NCBI RefSeq assembly: GCF_002885975.1
Contig: NZ_POSP01000003.1
Coordinates: 2,170,001 to 2,234,000, forward strand
DNA from: Paucibacter aquatile
GTDB lineage: Bacteria; Pseudomonadota; Gammaproteobacteria; Burkholderiales; Burkholderiaceae_C
DNA length: 64,000 nucleotides
Direction: 5' to 3'
Below, piece by piece: positions 1 to 8,372 of this stretch. Numbering within the stretch: position 1 is the first letter of the stretch; each line of letters starts with the position of its first letter. The position numbers were made by a program, and so were the translations under genes. The notes beneath the pieces were generated by a model. The model saw only the letters and a list, made by a program, of their open reading frames with translations. It had not been told where the DNA came from and did no database searches.

Positions 1-11
1 GCATATGCGTA

Positions 12-566
12 GTGGATTCCGACAGGCAATCGCCTCATGACACGTTGGGGGCGACTGCTAGCCCATGCGCGGCCTATCAAGGCCCCGGAATTTTTGCAGT
101 TCAAGTTACTGAGGGAAGGACCATTGAAAACTCAATACCCTGGAAGCTAATTGACAAGGTTCGCCCTTCCCTCAATCCACGGCCATCCGAGGAGCTCGCA
201 AAAATTGAACAAAGAACCAAAACCTCTACCAAATACTTAAATCTAAAACGAGGCATTTGCGGCTACGAGCTCCGCAAACACTCAACGAATTGTCAAATTT
301 ACTGGCGATCAGCGTTAAAAGCATCAGCAGCTGACTTGGTGTGCTGCGAGTCGAGCTGTGGCGCACCGGATATTCCACAATGCAAACTCCGCCTTCATTC
401 AGGCTACGGGAATTCAATGCTCTCTGACGTAGGACAATGGCTTGCAGATAACCGATCTAGCAACCGCGCCAGTCACTATTTGCCGTCCCCCAATGATTCA
501 GACTGGAAACGGCTAGGTAGCGCGATTGCTTCATACGGCATTGGTCTTCCACCGCGTCGCATTTAG
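12..566 (+). CDS. hypothetical protein, doubtful
   Basis: A GTG-initiated open frame of 184 codons with no domain, signal peptide or motif that I recognise. The stretch is visibly less GC-rich than the rest of the left region and uses many AT-ending codons, so it may be transferred DNA or not coding at all. No convincing ribosome binding site precedes the start, and the frame may begin before the window. It ends just upstream of a 13-bp tandem duplication and a REP-like palindrome. I would keep it only as a weak hypothetical. Confidence 0.25.
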   Translation: MDSDRQSPHDTLGATASPCAAYQGPGIFAVQVTEGRTIENSIPWKLIDKVRPSLNPRPSEELAKIEQRTKTSTKYLNLKRGICGYELRKHSTNCQIYWRSALKASAADLVCCESSCGAPDIPQCKLRLHSGYGNSMLSDVGQWLADNRSSNRASHYLPSPNDSDWKRLGSAIASYGIGLPPRRI

Positions 567-581
567 GTTTGCACGCACACA

Positions 582-638
582 GGCGTGAGGGTCAGGCGTG
601 AGGGTCAGGCGTTAAATTTCAAGGCAACACCTGACCCC
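582..638. repeat. 13-bp tandem duplication plus REP-like palindrome
   Basis: GGCGTGAGGGTCA occurs twice in tandem (582-594, 595-607) and runs into an inverted repeat: GGGTCAGGCGTT (602-613) against AACACCTGACCCC (626-638). The right arm recurs at 3980-3992 next to the full PNGase gene, and a single arm, GGGTCAGGTCTTG, lies at 1390-1402. The form resembles extragenic REP-type palindromes, but no REP-associated transposase is in the window. Confidence 0.5.
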
Positions 639-680
639 AGCCGGTCAGAGGCGTACAACGGGCCGAGGCCATGATTCGCT

Positions 681-1097
681 TCACTCCCCCACCAACACCC
701 CCGACACATTCCACGAACTGAAGCTGGTCCCCTCGCGCGGCCCCTGCGGAATCCGCACCGTCATGCGGTGCTGTCCGGCTTTCAAGTGACCGAGGTCGAT
801 GTAGATCGGGTTGGTGGCGGTGCCGGGGCACCAGTTGGAGCGGCTGATGTCGGAGGACGAAAGGCCGTCGTTGAAGTTGCCGGAGGCGGGGTTGAAGAGG
901 CGAAAAGCGCCGCAGTCCTGGCGCCAGGGCACGAAGGAGAACACCTCTTTGCCATTCAACAGGATGGTGTTTTTCTTGGGCACGAATTCGTCGCCATTGG
1001 TCCAGCCGCCGTGGCCGGTGCTGATGTAGCGCAGGCGGGCGTTCTTGAACGGGCGGTCGAGGTGAAGCTCAGCTCCAGGGCCTTGGGCTTGTCGAAG
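681..1097 (-). pseudogene. duplicated 3' fragment of the PNGase F-like gene
   Basis: This stretch is nearly identical to 4035-4450, the last ~415 bp of the intact PNGase F-like gene. The translated tail from LDRPFKNARLRYIS to the stop differs from the intact copy at only 3 of about 126 residues (F/L, L/M, Q/R). It keeps the CPGTATNP and QDCGAF stretches of the C-terminal domain. Upstream of the LDRP codons the frame is broken: one base is missing where the intact copy reads GAGGGTGAAATCC. There is no signal peptide or N-terminal domain. The homology stops abruptly at about 1097, next to an AraC remnant. It is a recent partial duplication, not a functional gene. Confidence 0.85.
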
Positions 1098-1111
1098 CCA
1101 ATAAACCGTAG

Positions 1112-1381
1112 GCAACACATGGGCTGTGCAAACTGGCGCAGGAGCTGAGCCTGCACCCCGTCTATCTGGCGCGGGCCTTCTGCAGCCACTTCCGCTGCTC
1201 ACCCGGCGACTTCGCGCGCCAGCACCGCCTGCAGCGCGCCGCCAAGCTGCTGGCGCACAGCCGCCTCAGCCTCAGCGAGGTGGCGCTGGACTGCGGCTTC
1301 TTCGACCAGCCCCATCTGAGCCGCACCTTCCGAGCGCGTTTCGGGATGACACCGGGTGAGTACCGGGTTCGGGCGGGTTGA
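1112..1381 (+). pseudogene. AraC-family regulator remnant (C-terminal HTH only)
   Basis: In the frame opening after TAG at 1109-1111 the sequence encodes about 89 residues of a typical AraC double helix-turn-helix. It reads LAQELSLHPVYLARAF, then DFARQHRLQRAAKLLAHS, SLSEVALDCGFFDQPHLSRTF and a terminal FGMTPGEYR, ending at TGA 1379-1381. The sensor domain and start are missing. Its 5' side abuts the duplicated PNGase fragment, so the rearrangement probably truncated it. It sits 230 bp upstream of the GH18 gene in the same direction and may once have regulated the glycan locus. Confidence 0.8.
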
Positions 1382-1608
1382 AGAGCGGCGAGGGTCAGGT
1401 CTTGCCGGCCAGTGCTTCAGCGCAACCCGTCCATGCCATCAACGGCCCATCCACATCTGCATGCAGTCTGTCGCACCTCCCGGCGCTGCAAAGCAGGTGC
1501 CTCGCTACATTGCGCGAGTTGAGCAATCCACCGGCCCTGAAGGCACCCACCGGCCCATGCACGGTTCCGCTCGACCCTTTCGCAGCGCAAACCAGTGAAG
1601 GCACTCAA

Positions 1609-2724
1609 ATGACGCACCACTTGCATAGACCCGACGGGCTGCTGTCTTTCATCGCAAGGCTGAGCGGCAGCCTTGGGCTTGCGGCTGCATGCGTGATCCT
1701 CGCAGCCGGCTCCTCGGCCCGCGCTGCAGCAGGGCCTGCGCCGGCCGCACCAGCCGCAGCCTGCCGGCCGGTGGTCGCGGTCTACCCGAGCTGGAAGGCC
1801 CTGGCCTTGCCGCTGACTGCCATACCCTGGGAGCGCTTCACGCATCTGGCCCTGGTGTTCGCCTTGCCAACAGCAGACGGTGGTTTGCGCACCCAGGAGC
1901 TGGACGAGCTCTTGCCAGGCTTGCGGGCCGAAACGCGCAAGCACGGGCGCAAGCTGTGGGTCTCGATCGGTGGCGCGAACGGTGTGGGCGACGCCTTTCA
2001 GGCCCTGGGCCGCGATGCGGGCAAGCGGCAGAAGTTTGTCGAACAGGTCCGGCGCTTTGTTGACACACAGCAGCTCGACGGCATTGACATCGACTGGGAG
2101 CATTGGACCCGCCAGCACCAGCTGGGCCAGGGTGGCAATGACCCGGTGGAGAGCGCCATGCTGGTGCAGCTGCTGGCCGAGCTGCGCGCCGCCTTGCCGG
2201 CCTCGGTGGACCTGAGCGCATCGGTGTTTGCCGGGCCCTGGATCGGCCCGCAGTACCTGAGTGAGCTGCAAAAGCATGTGAGCTATGTGGCGCTGATGTC
2301 CTACGACTTCACCGGCGCCTGGTCGGGCTCGGCGGTCGGGCACCACGCCGATCTGGAGACCTTCGAGGCCGCCACCCAGGATCTGCTGAAGCGCGGCTTC
2401 CAGCGCGAGAAGATCCTGCTGGGCCTGCCCTTCTACGGCAAGGAGTTCATCCAGGGCCGCACGCAGGAGGTGCGCGACCAGCCCTATCGCGACATCCTCA
2501 GCCGCATGGGCGCCGATCTCGCGCCGCTCGCCAAGGGCCAACTGGGCCACACCTACTTTGAAACCCCGGCGCTGGTGAAAGCCAAGGCCGAGTTCGCCCG
2601 CGACCAGAGTTTTGCCGGGCTGATGATGTTCGAGCTGAGCATGGACGCGCTGCAATCGCCGCACAGCCTGAGCCTTGCCAGCATGCAAGTGATCTCACCG
2701 ACCGCCTGCGGCCGCCGCCCCTGA
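1609..2724 (+). CDS. GH18 family glycoside hydrolase (chitinase or endo-beta-N-acetylglucosaminidase), secreted
   Basis: A 371-aa protein starting at ATG 1609; the open frame continues upstream but has no good start there. Residues 1-40 form a signal peptide (LGLAAACVILAAGSSARA). The GH18 TIM barrel carries the diagnostic motif LDGIDIDWEHW, with catalytic Glu at residue 164, then YDFTGAW and a C-terminal FAGLMMFELSMD strand. GH18 enzymes retain configuration through the substrate N-acetyl group and cleave beta-1,4 GlcNAc linkages in chitin or in the chitobiose core of N-glycans. Next to PNGase F-like and beta-mannosidase genes, an N-glycan endoglycosidase role is attractive, but motif level cannot separate it from a chitinase. 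Confidence 0.88.
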   Translation: MTHHLHRPDGLLSFIARLSGSLGLAAACVILAAGSSARAAAGPAPAAPAAACRPVVAVYPSWKALALPLTAIPWERFTHLALVFALPTADGGLRTQELDELLPGLRAETRKHGRKLWVSIGGANGVGDAFQALGRDAGKRQKFVEQVRRFVDTQQLDGIDIDWEHWTRQHQLGQGGNDPVESAMLVQLLAELRAALPASVDLSASVFAGPWIGPQYLSELQKHVSYVALMSYDFTGAWSGSAVGHHADLETFEAATQDLLKRGFQREKILLGLPFYGKEFIQGRTQEVRDQPYRDILSRMGADLAPLAKGQLGHTYFETPALVKAKAEFARDQSFAGLMMFELSMDALQSPHSLSLASMQVISPTACGRRP

Positions 2725-2897
2725 TGGTGTGCGGCACCGGATCAGGCATGGGGCCCTGGCCCTCAGCTCGCTTGGCCCTCCGCTCGCTCAGCTCTGTTCT
2801 CAGCTCCTGTGACCCTCCGCTCCTGGGGCGCAGCAGGGTGCAGAACTGGACCATGGACATGACCCGGCAGGCACCGGACTGAGGGGCCGCCCTGGCC

Positions 2898-3830
2898 TCA
2901 GGACATGGGGCGCCACCACAGGGCGTCCAGCCACAGCAAGTACAGGGCAAAGTAGCTGATCTGCCAGATGACCATGGTCAGCAGGACCCGTATCAGCGTG
3001 GCCCACCTGCGCCCCCCTAGCCAGCGCTGGCAGGACAGCGTCAGGTACAGCAGGCTGCTCAGCAATGAGCCCGCCATGATGACGTTGCTCGAGGCGGCGG
3101 TGATGTGGAAGATCAGGGACCAGGTCAGTGAAATAAAGGCGCCAGCCGCATGCACATGCAGCGAAGCCACCAGGTGGGTGCCATAGCTGAGCTTGCGGCT
3201 GAAGTAGGCCAAGTAGGTGCCCAGGGCGAGAAATGGCACCAGCAGCAAGAACAGCAGGTGTGCCTGCTTGCTCAGCTGGGTGGTGCGCAGGGCTTGCTCG
3301 CGGGCGAGGGACTGAGGATCTTGCTCCCACTGATGGCGCAGATCCTGGCAACGCGATGCTGGCAGGCCCCTGCAGACAAACTCGCCAGCACGTTGCCCCA
3401 CCTGCACGATCAAACCATAGGTCAGGTAGGTGGCTTCGCGTCGGTCCAGGTTGTTGTGCCGCGCAAATTGAGGGTCATATGTCCGGGCATGGCGATGGCT
3501 TTCGGGCAAGGGCAGCAGCACGCTGATCAACCAGATCGAGAGGAGTGCTGCCATGCTGGTGGCCATGTACAAGCGCAAGGGCAAGACATAGTGGCGACGG
3601 CGCCCGCGCAGGTACTCCTGCGTCAGCTCACCCGGTCTCAGGAGGGTGAGCAAGCTGCGCAGCAAGGCCCCTTGCGTCGACAGGTACTGGCCGGTGAACT
3701 CCCGAACAAACACGGGGACGGAGGGCGGCTGCAAGGTCGTTTCCTGACCGCATTCGCCGCAATAACGCGGCTTGGGGAGAGACAGCGCGCTGCCGCAGTT
3801 GGGGCAATGGGAGGGAGCCGGCGTGTCCAT
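2898..3830 (-). CDS. DUF3667 family membrane protein with N-terminal zinc ribbon
   Basis: A 310-aa protein starting MDTPAPSHCPNCGSAL. A four-cysteine zinc ribbon (CPNC ... CGEC) occupies residues 9-30. It is followed by the conserved DUF3667 block (FTGQYLSTQGALLRSLLTLL, PGELTQEYLRGRRRHYV) and four or five hydrophobic segments: about 120-140, 215-240, 252-275 and 290-310. The function of the family is unknown; it is an integral inner-membrane protein. It runs opposite to the GH18 gene and with the PNGase gene cluster, but no functional link is apparent. Confidence 0.75.
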   Translation of the reverse strand: MDTPAPSHCPNCGSALSLPKPRYCGECGQETTLQPPSVPVFVREFTGQYLSTQGALLRSLLTLLRPGELTQEYLRGRRRHYVLPLRLYMATSMAALLSIWLISVLLPLPESHRHARTYDPQFARHNNLDRREATYLTYGLIVQVGQRAGEFVCRGLPASRCQDLRHQWEQDPQSLAREQALRTTQLSKQAHLLFLLLVPFLALGTYLAYFSRKLSYGTHLVASLHVHAAGAFISLTWSLIFHITAASSNVIMAGSLLSSLLYLTLSCQRWLGGRRWATLIRVLLTMVIWQISYFALYLLWLDALWWRPMS

Positions 3831-3960
3831 CGCCGCCGATGATAGGGGCGATGGCGGCGGTCTGACCTTGGTGAATTCCTGGGTGAATCACATACCGCGA
3901 AAGCGCACCCGATGGGCGCGACTGCTTGCCAGGGCTAGCTAGATCGCAAGTCATCGGAGC

Positions 3961-3994
3961 CAGGCCTTGCATTTCGAGGCAACACCTGACCCCA
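3961..3994. repeat. REP-like palindrome, second copy
   Basis: CAGGCCTTG (3961-3969) faces CAACACCTG (3980-3988), followed by ACCCC. The right arm matches the palindrome at 602-638. Both copies lie just beyond the stop codon of a PNGase sequence, so the repeat may have travelled with, or caused, the partial duplication. Confidence 0.5.
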
Positions 3995-4034
3995 GATCAC
4001 ACAGATCAGCGAACAGCGCTGACCTTCGGCTGCC

Positions 4035-5843
4035 TCACTCCCCCACCAACACCCCCGACACATTCCACGAACTGAAGCTGGTCCCCTCGCGCGGCCCCTG
4101 GGGAATCCGCACCGTCATGCGGTGCCGTCCGGCTTTCATGTGACCGAGGTCGATGTAGATCGGGTTGGTGGCGGTGCCGGGACACCAGTTGGAGCGGCTG
4201 ATGTCGGAGGACGAAAGGCCGTCGTTGAAGTTGCCGGAGGCGGGGTTGAAGAGGCGAAAAGCGCCGCAGTCCTGGCGCCAGGGCACGAAGGAGAACACCT
4301 CTTTGCCATTCAACAGGATGGTGTTTTTCTTGGGCACGAATTCGTCGCCATTGGTCCAGCCGCCGTGGCCGGTGCTGATGTAGCGCAGGCGGGCGTTTTT
4401 GAGCGGGCGGTCGAGGGTGAAATCCACCTCCAGGCCCTTGGGCTTGTCGAACATGGTGGCGTAGTCCTGCTCGGCCATCTCCATCACATTGGTGGTGTTG
4501 AACAGCGGGATCAGGCGTGGAGCTGATGAAGAAGAAGCCGAAGAAGACGCGGCACCCGTGCTCGGGCTCACCGGCTTGGAGAACATGGCGGTGGCGGCGT
4601 CGCTGGGGTGGATGGTGAGGTTGAGGTCCAGCTTGTGGCCGCCCTTGTCGTAGTTGCCGATGAACACGCCGAGGGCCAGTTGCTGGCCCGAGAGGCGCTG
4701 GGCCAGATCGGTGATGTCCATGCGGTAGGGCGCGGCCTCGTGCCAGGTCTTGCCCTTGAGCTGCAGGTGGTTGTAGTGCTTGACGCCAAAAGGCGTGAAG
4801 AAGCGCATCAGCTCGATCAAGGGCGCGTAGTCCTCGGTGGCGACGACGCCGCGGTAGGTCCGGCCATTGCCGTTCTGATAGGCCGGCAAGGCGGCTACGC
4901 CGCGCTGCAGGCCATCGAGGAAGTTGCGCGTGGCCTTCTTTCCCTTCTCTACCTCCTTCGTGCCCAGCGGGATCACAAAGACCGAGCCGGTGCGGTCATA
5001 CGCATCGCCATTGGAGCGGGCCAGCAGGTCCACAAACACCTGGCTGCCCGGCGCGATCTCGGGCAGCTGCACGGTCTTGAGCACCACGGTGCCGTTTGCG
5101 TAACGGGTCACGCCCTCGCGCGGCTCGCGGTCCTCGCCCGAGAAGTTGACGATCTGGTCCTGGAACACCGGAATGGTCGTGAAGCGGCTGCGCCAGACGC
5201 GGTCTTTGTAGCTGAGGCCGTCGAGCAGGGGCGCGGCCTCAAGCTTTCCACCCTGGGCCATCTCGGCCAGATCCAACCCCTGGAAAGGCTCGATCTGCGT
5301 GGCGCTGATGACGAAGTTGCCGTTGCGCACCAGCTCCAGCACCAGGCCCAGCTGGTGGCCCAGCACGGTGGGCGCGCCGGCCGCGGGCAGCTCGGTCGTG
5401 TACCAGAGCTCGATGGTGTTGGAGTTCACCACCGTCTTGGCCTTTTTGCAGCGGTAGCCGAGGATGGTGCGCGTCTCTTCGCTGAACTCGTAGCTTTGCT
5501 TGGGCAGCGATTCGCGGTCCAGGGTGGCGATGCCCTCCCCTGGGCTCAGGCGGGCCAGCTGCAGCAGCTCTTGCGCGGCGGGCTTGATGAACTGCTGCTC
5601 GAAGGGAAAGCCGGCCTTGCCGGCCAGGATGGCCTCGGAGCTGATCAAGGCCTCGCCCTTGGCGGCGAACACCCAGATCGGGTCCTGGCCCTCGACCGGC
5701 TTGCCGTTGTAGCTGCGCTGGTAGCGCAGCTTCCAGCCCTCGGTGGGCGCGGCCAGGGCGAGGCTGGGCGCCAGGGCGGCCAGGGTCGCCAGCAGAACGC
5801 CGGCCAGGTGGGCTTTGTTGAACATCGGGCGTATGGCTCGCAT
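4035..5843 (-). CDS. PNGase F-like glycoamidase with N-terminal GLPGLI-like domain
   Basis: A 602-aa secreted protein. I start it at ATG 5843 because GAGG lies 7 bases upstream; the in-frame TTG at 5855 overlaps that site. Signal peptide is about residues 1-32 (LLATLAALAPSLALAA). Residues 35-210 resemble the GLPGLI family (TRTILGYRCKKA ... ELWYTTELP). The C-terminal 130 residues resemble the second jelly-roll domain of PNGase F (ARLRYISTGHGGW, QDCGAFRLFNPASGNF, SRSNWCPGTATNPIYIDLG). PNGase F hydrolyses the GlcNAc-Asn amide bond and releases whole N-glycans in the periplasm or outside. It lies 51 bp downstream of the GH31 gene on the same strand. Catalytic activity is inferred, since the key acidic residues cannot be assigned without an alignment. 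Confidence 0.75.
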   Translation of the reverse strand: MRAIRPMFNKAHLAGVLLATLAALAPSLALAAPTEGWKLRYQRSYNGKPVEGQDPIWVFAAKGEALISSEAILAGKAGFPFEQQFIKPAAQELLQLARLSPGEGIATLDRESLPKQSYEFSEETRTILGYRCKKAKTVVNSNTIELWYTTELPAAGAPTVLGHQLGLVLELVRNGNFVISATQIEPFQGLDLAEMAQGGKLEAAPLLDGLSYKDRVWRSRFTTIPVFQDQIVNFSGEDREPREGVTRYANGTVVLKTVQLPEIAPGSQVFVDLLARSNGDAYDRTGSVFVIPLGTKEVEKGKKATRNFLDGLQRGVAALPAYQNGNGRTYRGVVATEDYAPLIELMRFFTPFGVKHYNHLQLKGKTWHEAAPYRMDITDLAQRLSGQQLALGVFIGNYDKGGHKLDLNLTIHPSDAATAMFSKPVSPSTGAASSSASSSSAPRLIPLFNTTNVMEMAEQDYATMFDKPKGLEVDFTLDRPLKNARLRYISTGHGGWTNGDEFVPKKNTILLNGKEVFSFVPWRQDCGAFRLFNPASGNFNDGLSSSDISRSNWCPGTATNPIYIDLGHMKAGRHRMTVRIPQGPREGTSFSSWNVSGVLVGE

Positions 5844-5894
5844 CGTCGTCCTCAATCTTGTCGTCGTGTTGCTCTCGGCATTCGGCCGTTGGCC

Positions 5895-8372
5895 TCAGTG
5901 TGCCAGCCGCAGCTGGTGCAGGCCCTCATCTGCCGCGGCGGGCAGCTCCAGGCGCAGCCGGCCGGTCTCGTCCTTCTGAGCAGGCAGCGGCTGGCCGTCG
6001 AAACGCCAGGGCGATGCACGATCCAGGCCCAGAATCTCCAGCCGCGCCAGCCGCTGAAATCCAGCGTTCGGGGGCAGATCAAGCTCCAGCGTCAGCCCCT
6101 GGCCATCCTGGCGGATGCCGATGCGGCGTGCCGCCCCCCGGCGATAGCCATAGCCCTCACCGGCATCTTGAAACACCTCGCTGCGGCCGCTGCGGCCCCA
6201 GGCCACGGTCAGGGCCAGCGGCGCGGCGCGCATCTCGCCCGTGTGCTGCAGCAGCGCTTGCGTGGGCACGGCGGCGCCCACGCGGATGAACAGGGGCAGG
6301 CGGTCCAGTGGCGCGGCCACGGTGGCCTCGCTGCCGCCTTCGAAGCGGCGGCCGGTCCACCAGTCCAGCCAGGCTTCGCCGGCGGGGAAGTAGACGCGGC
6401 GCTGGCGCTCGCCCTCGCGCAGCACCGGCGCCACCAGCAGGTCGCGGCCGAGCAGGAACTGGTCATCCACCAGGCTGGCGCGCACATCGCGCGGGAAGTT
6501 GAACCACAGCGGCCGCAGCGGCGGCAGGCCGCTGCGCTCGTTCTCCTCAAAGAGGCTGTAGAGGTAGGGCAGCAGGCGGTAGCGCAGCTCGATGGTGGCG
6601 CGGTTGATGCGCTCGAACTCGGGGCCAAAAGCCCAGGGCTCGCGCGGCGCCGAGACATCGTTGGAATGCGTGCGGAAGAAGGGCGTGAGCACGGCCGCCT
6701 GCAGCCAGCGGCTGTGCAGCTCGGCGCTGGGGCTGCCCATGAAGCCGCCAACATCGGCGCCCACAAACGGCACGCCCGAGATGGACAGATTGCTCAGCAT
6801 GGGAATGGTGAGCGCCAGATGCGTCCAGCTGGGCGAGTTGTCGCCCGTCCAGACCGCCGCATAGCGCTGCACACCGGCGGCACCGGCCCGCGTCAGCACC
6901 ATGGGCCGCTGCTCGGGGCGCAGGCGGCGCAGGCCCTCGAAGCTGGCGCGGGCCATCTGCAGGCCGTAGACATTGTGATAACGCGCATGATCACCGGGCC
7001 GGCCGTCGCCGGCATGGCGAGCGTCCAGCGGCAGGGTCTTTTGCGGGCCGAGCGAGATTTCCGGCTGGTTGAAGCCATCGGGCGCGAACACGCCCGGCTC
7101 GTTCATATCGTTCCAGAAGCCATCGACGCCCAGCTCCAGCGGCGCGGCGTAGAGCTGGCCGAACCAGTCGCGCGCGGCCGGCGAGGTGAAATCCGGGAAG
7201 GCACAGATGCCGGGCCAAACCTTGGCATGCAGCTCTTGGCCATCGGCGCCACGCATGAACACGCCGGCCTCGCGGCCGCTGCGGTAGATGGCAAAGCCTT
7301 CGTCGCGCTTGATGCCGGGGTCGACGATGGTGACGGCGCGGAAGCCCTGCGCATGCAGCTGGCCCAGCATCTCGCGCGGCTGCGGGAAGGTGCTCGGGTT
7401 CCAAGTGAAGACGCGGAAGCCGTCCATGTGGTCGATGTCGAGGTAGAGCACATCGGCCGGGATCTGGCGCTGGCGGAACTCCCGCGCCACGCGCAGAACT
7501 TCATCCTGCGTCTTGTACGACCAGCGCGACTGCTGATAGCCCAGGGCCCAGAGGGGAGGCAGCGGGCCGCGGCCGGTGAGCGCGGTGTAGTCCTGCAGCA
7601 CCCGGGCCGGGCTGCGCTCCGGGCCGCCGGTGAAGACGAAGTAATCCAGCTCGCCACGCGCCGCACCGAAGCGCCAGCGCTGCGGCTCGGTCTTGCCCAT
7701 GTCGAACCAGCTGCGGCTGCTGTTGTTGAGGAAGACGCCGTGGCTCAGGCCCTGGTGCAGGGCGATGAAGAAAGGAATGGCCTGGTAGGACGGGTCGTGG
7801 CCGGGCGCGTAATCGGGCACGTCGGCGTTCCACATCACCAGATGCTGCTGGTGGCGCGAGAGCGGCAGGGCTTTCTCGCCAAAGCCGTAGTAGAGCTCGT
7901 AGTCGTCGCGGCGCTTGGTGGCTTCGACACTGCCCTCTTGCGGATCGAACACGATGGGCCGAGCCGGGTCATCGGCGCTGATCAGGCGGCCGGCGCTGTC
8001 GAACACGCTCAGCTGCAGCTCAGGGGCACGGCGGATCTGCACCCGCGTGCCGCTGGCCGAGCGCAGCTCCAGCAATTGCGGGCCGATGCGGCGCAGCACT
8101 GCCTTGGCCTGCGGCGGCGATTCAGTCAGCGCGTAGCTGGCCGTGTCGGGCTCGAAAGGCGCGCCGCTGGGGCTGATGCGCACGCGCAGCACCTCGGGCG
8201 TGACGAAGCTGATGCGGGCCCGGGCGCCACGCGCCAGGCGCAGGTCCACGCCGTCCTCGCGCGGGCTGGACTGCGTGACCGGGCCGAGGCTGCGCGGGGC
8301 CGCTTCGGCCGGCAGCGGTGCGAACACAGCGAACAGCAATGCCGCAGCGCACAGAGGGCTCCATATGATCAT
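5895..8372 (-). CDS. GH31 alpha-glucosidase family enzyme, exported
   Basis: An 825-aa protein starting at ATG 8372, which overlaps the TGA of the upstream GH2 gene by one base (TGATG), indicating translational coupling. A signal peptide spans residues 1-25. The GH31 barrel shows ADVLYLDIDHMDGFRVFTW, the nucleophile motif GFWNDMNEPG (Asp422), GADVGGF and the acid/base region THSNDVSAPREPW. The family hydrolyses alpha-glucosides, alpha-xylosides or, in some members, glucosidase II-type glucosylated N-glycans. Here it is the second hydrolase of the beta-mannosidase/PNGase operon. A role in removing terminal alpha-glucose is plausible but unproven. Confidence 0.9.
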   Translation of the reverse strand: MIIWSPLCAAALLFAVFAPLPAEAAPRSLGPVTQSSPREDGVDLRLARGARARISFVTPEVLRVRISPSGAPFEPDTASYALTESPPQAKAVLRRIGPQLLELRSASGTRVQIRRAPELQLSVFDSAGRLISADDPARPIVFDPQEGSVEATKRRDDYELYYGFGEKALPLSRHQQHLVMWNADVPDYAPGHDPSYQAIPFFIALHQGLSHGVFLNNSSRSWFDMGKTEPQRWRFGAARGELDYFVFTGGPERSPARVLQDYTALTGRGPLPPLWALGYQQSRWSYKTQDEVLRVAREFRQRQIPADVLYLDIDHMDGFRVFTWNPSTFPQPREMLGQLHAQGFRAVTIVDPGIKRDEGFAIYRSGREAGVFMRGADGQELHAKVWPGICAFPDFTSPAARDWFGQLYAAPLELGVDGFWNDMNEPGVFAPDGFNQPEISLGPQKTLPLDARHAGDGRPGDHARYHNVYGLQMARASFEGLRRLRPEQRPMVLTRAGAAGVQRYAAVWTGDNSPSWTHLALTIPMLSNLSISGVPFVGADVGGFMGSPSAELHSRWLQAAVLTPFFRTHSNDVSAPREPWAFGPEFERINRATIELRYRLLPYLYSLFEENERSGLPPLRPLWFNFPRDVRASLVDDQFLLGRDLLVAPVLREGERQRRVYFPAGEAWLDWWTGRRFEGGSEATVAAPLDRLPLFIRVGAAVPTQALLQHTGEMRAAPLALTVAWGRSGRSEVFQDAGEGYGYRRGAARRIGIRQDGQGLTLELDLPPNAGFQRLARLEILGLDRASPWRFDGQPLPAQKDETGRLRLELPAAADEGLHQLRLAH

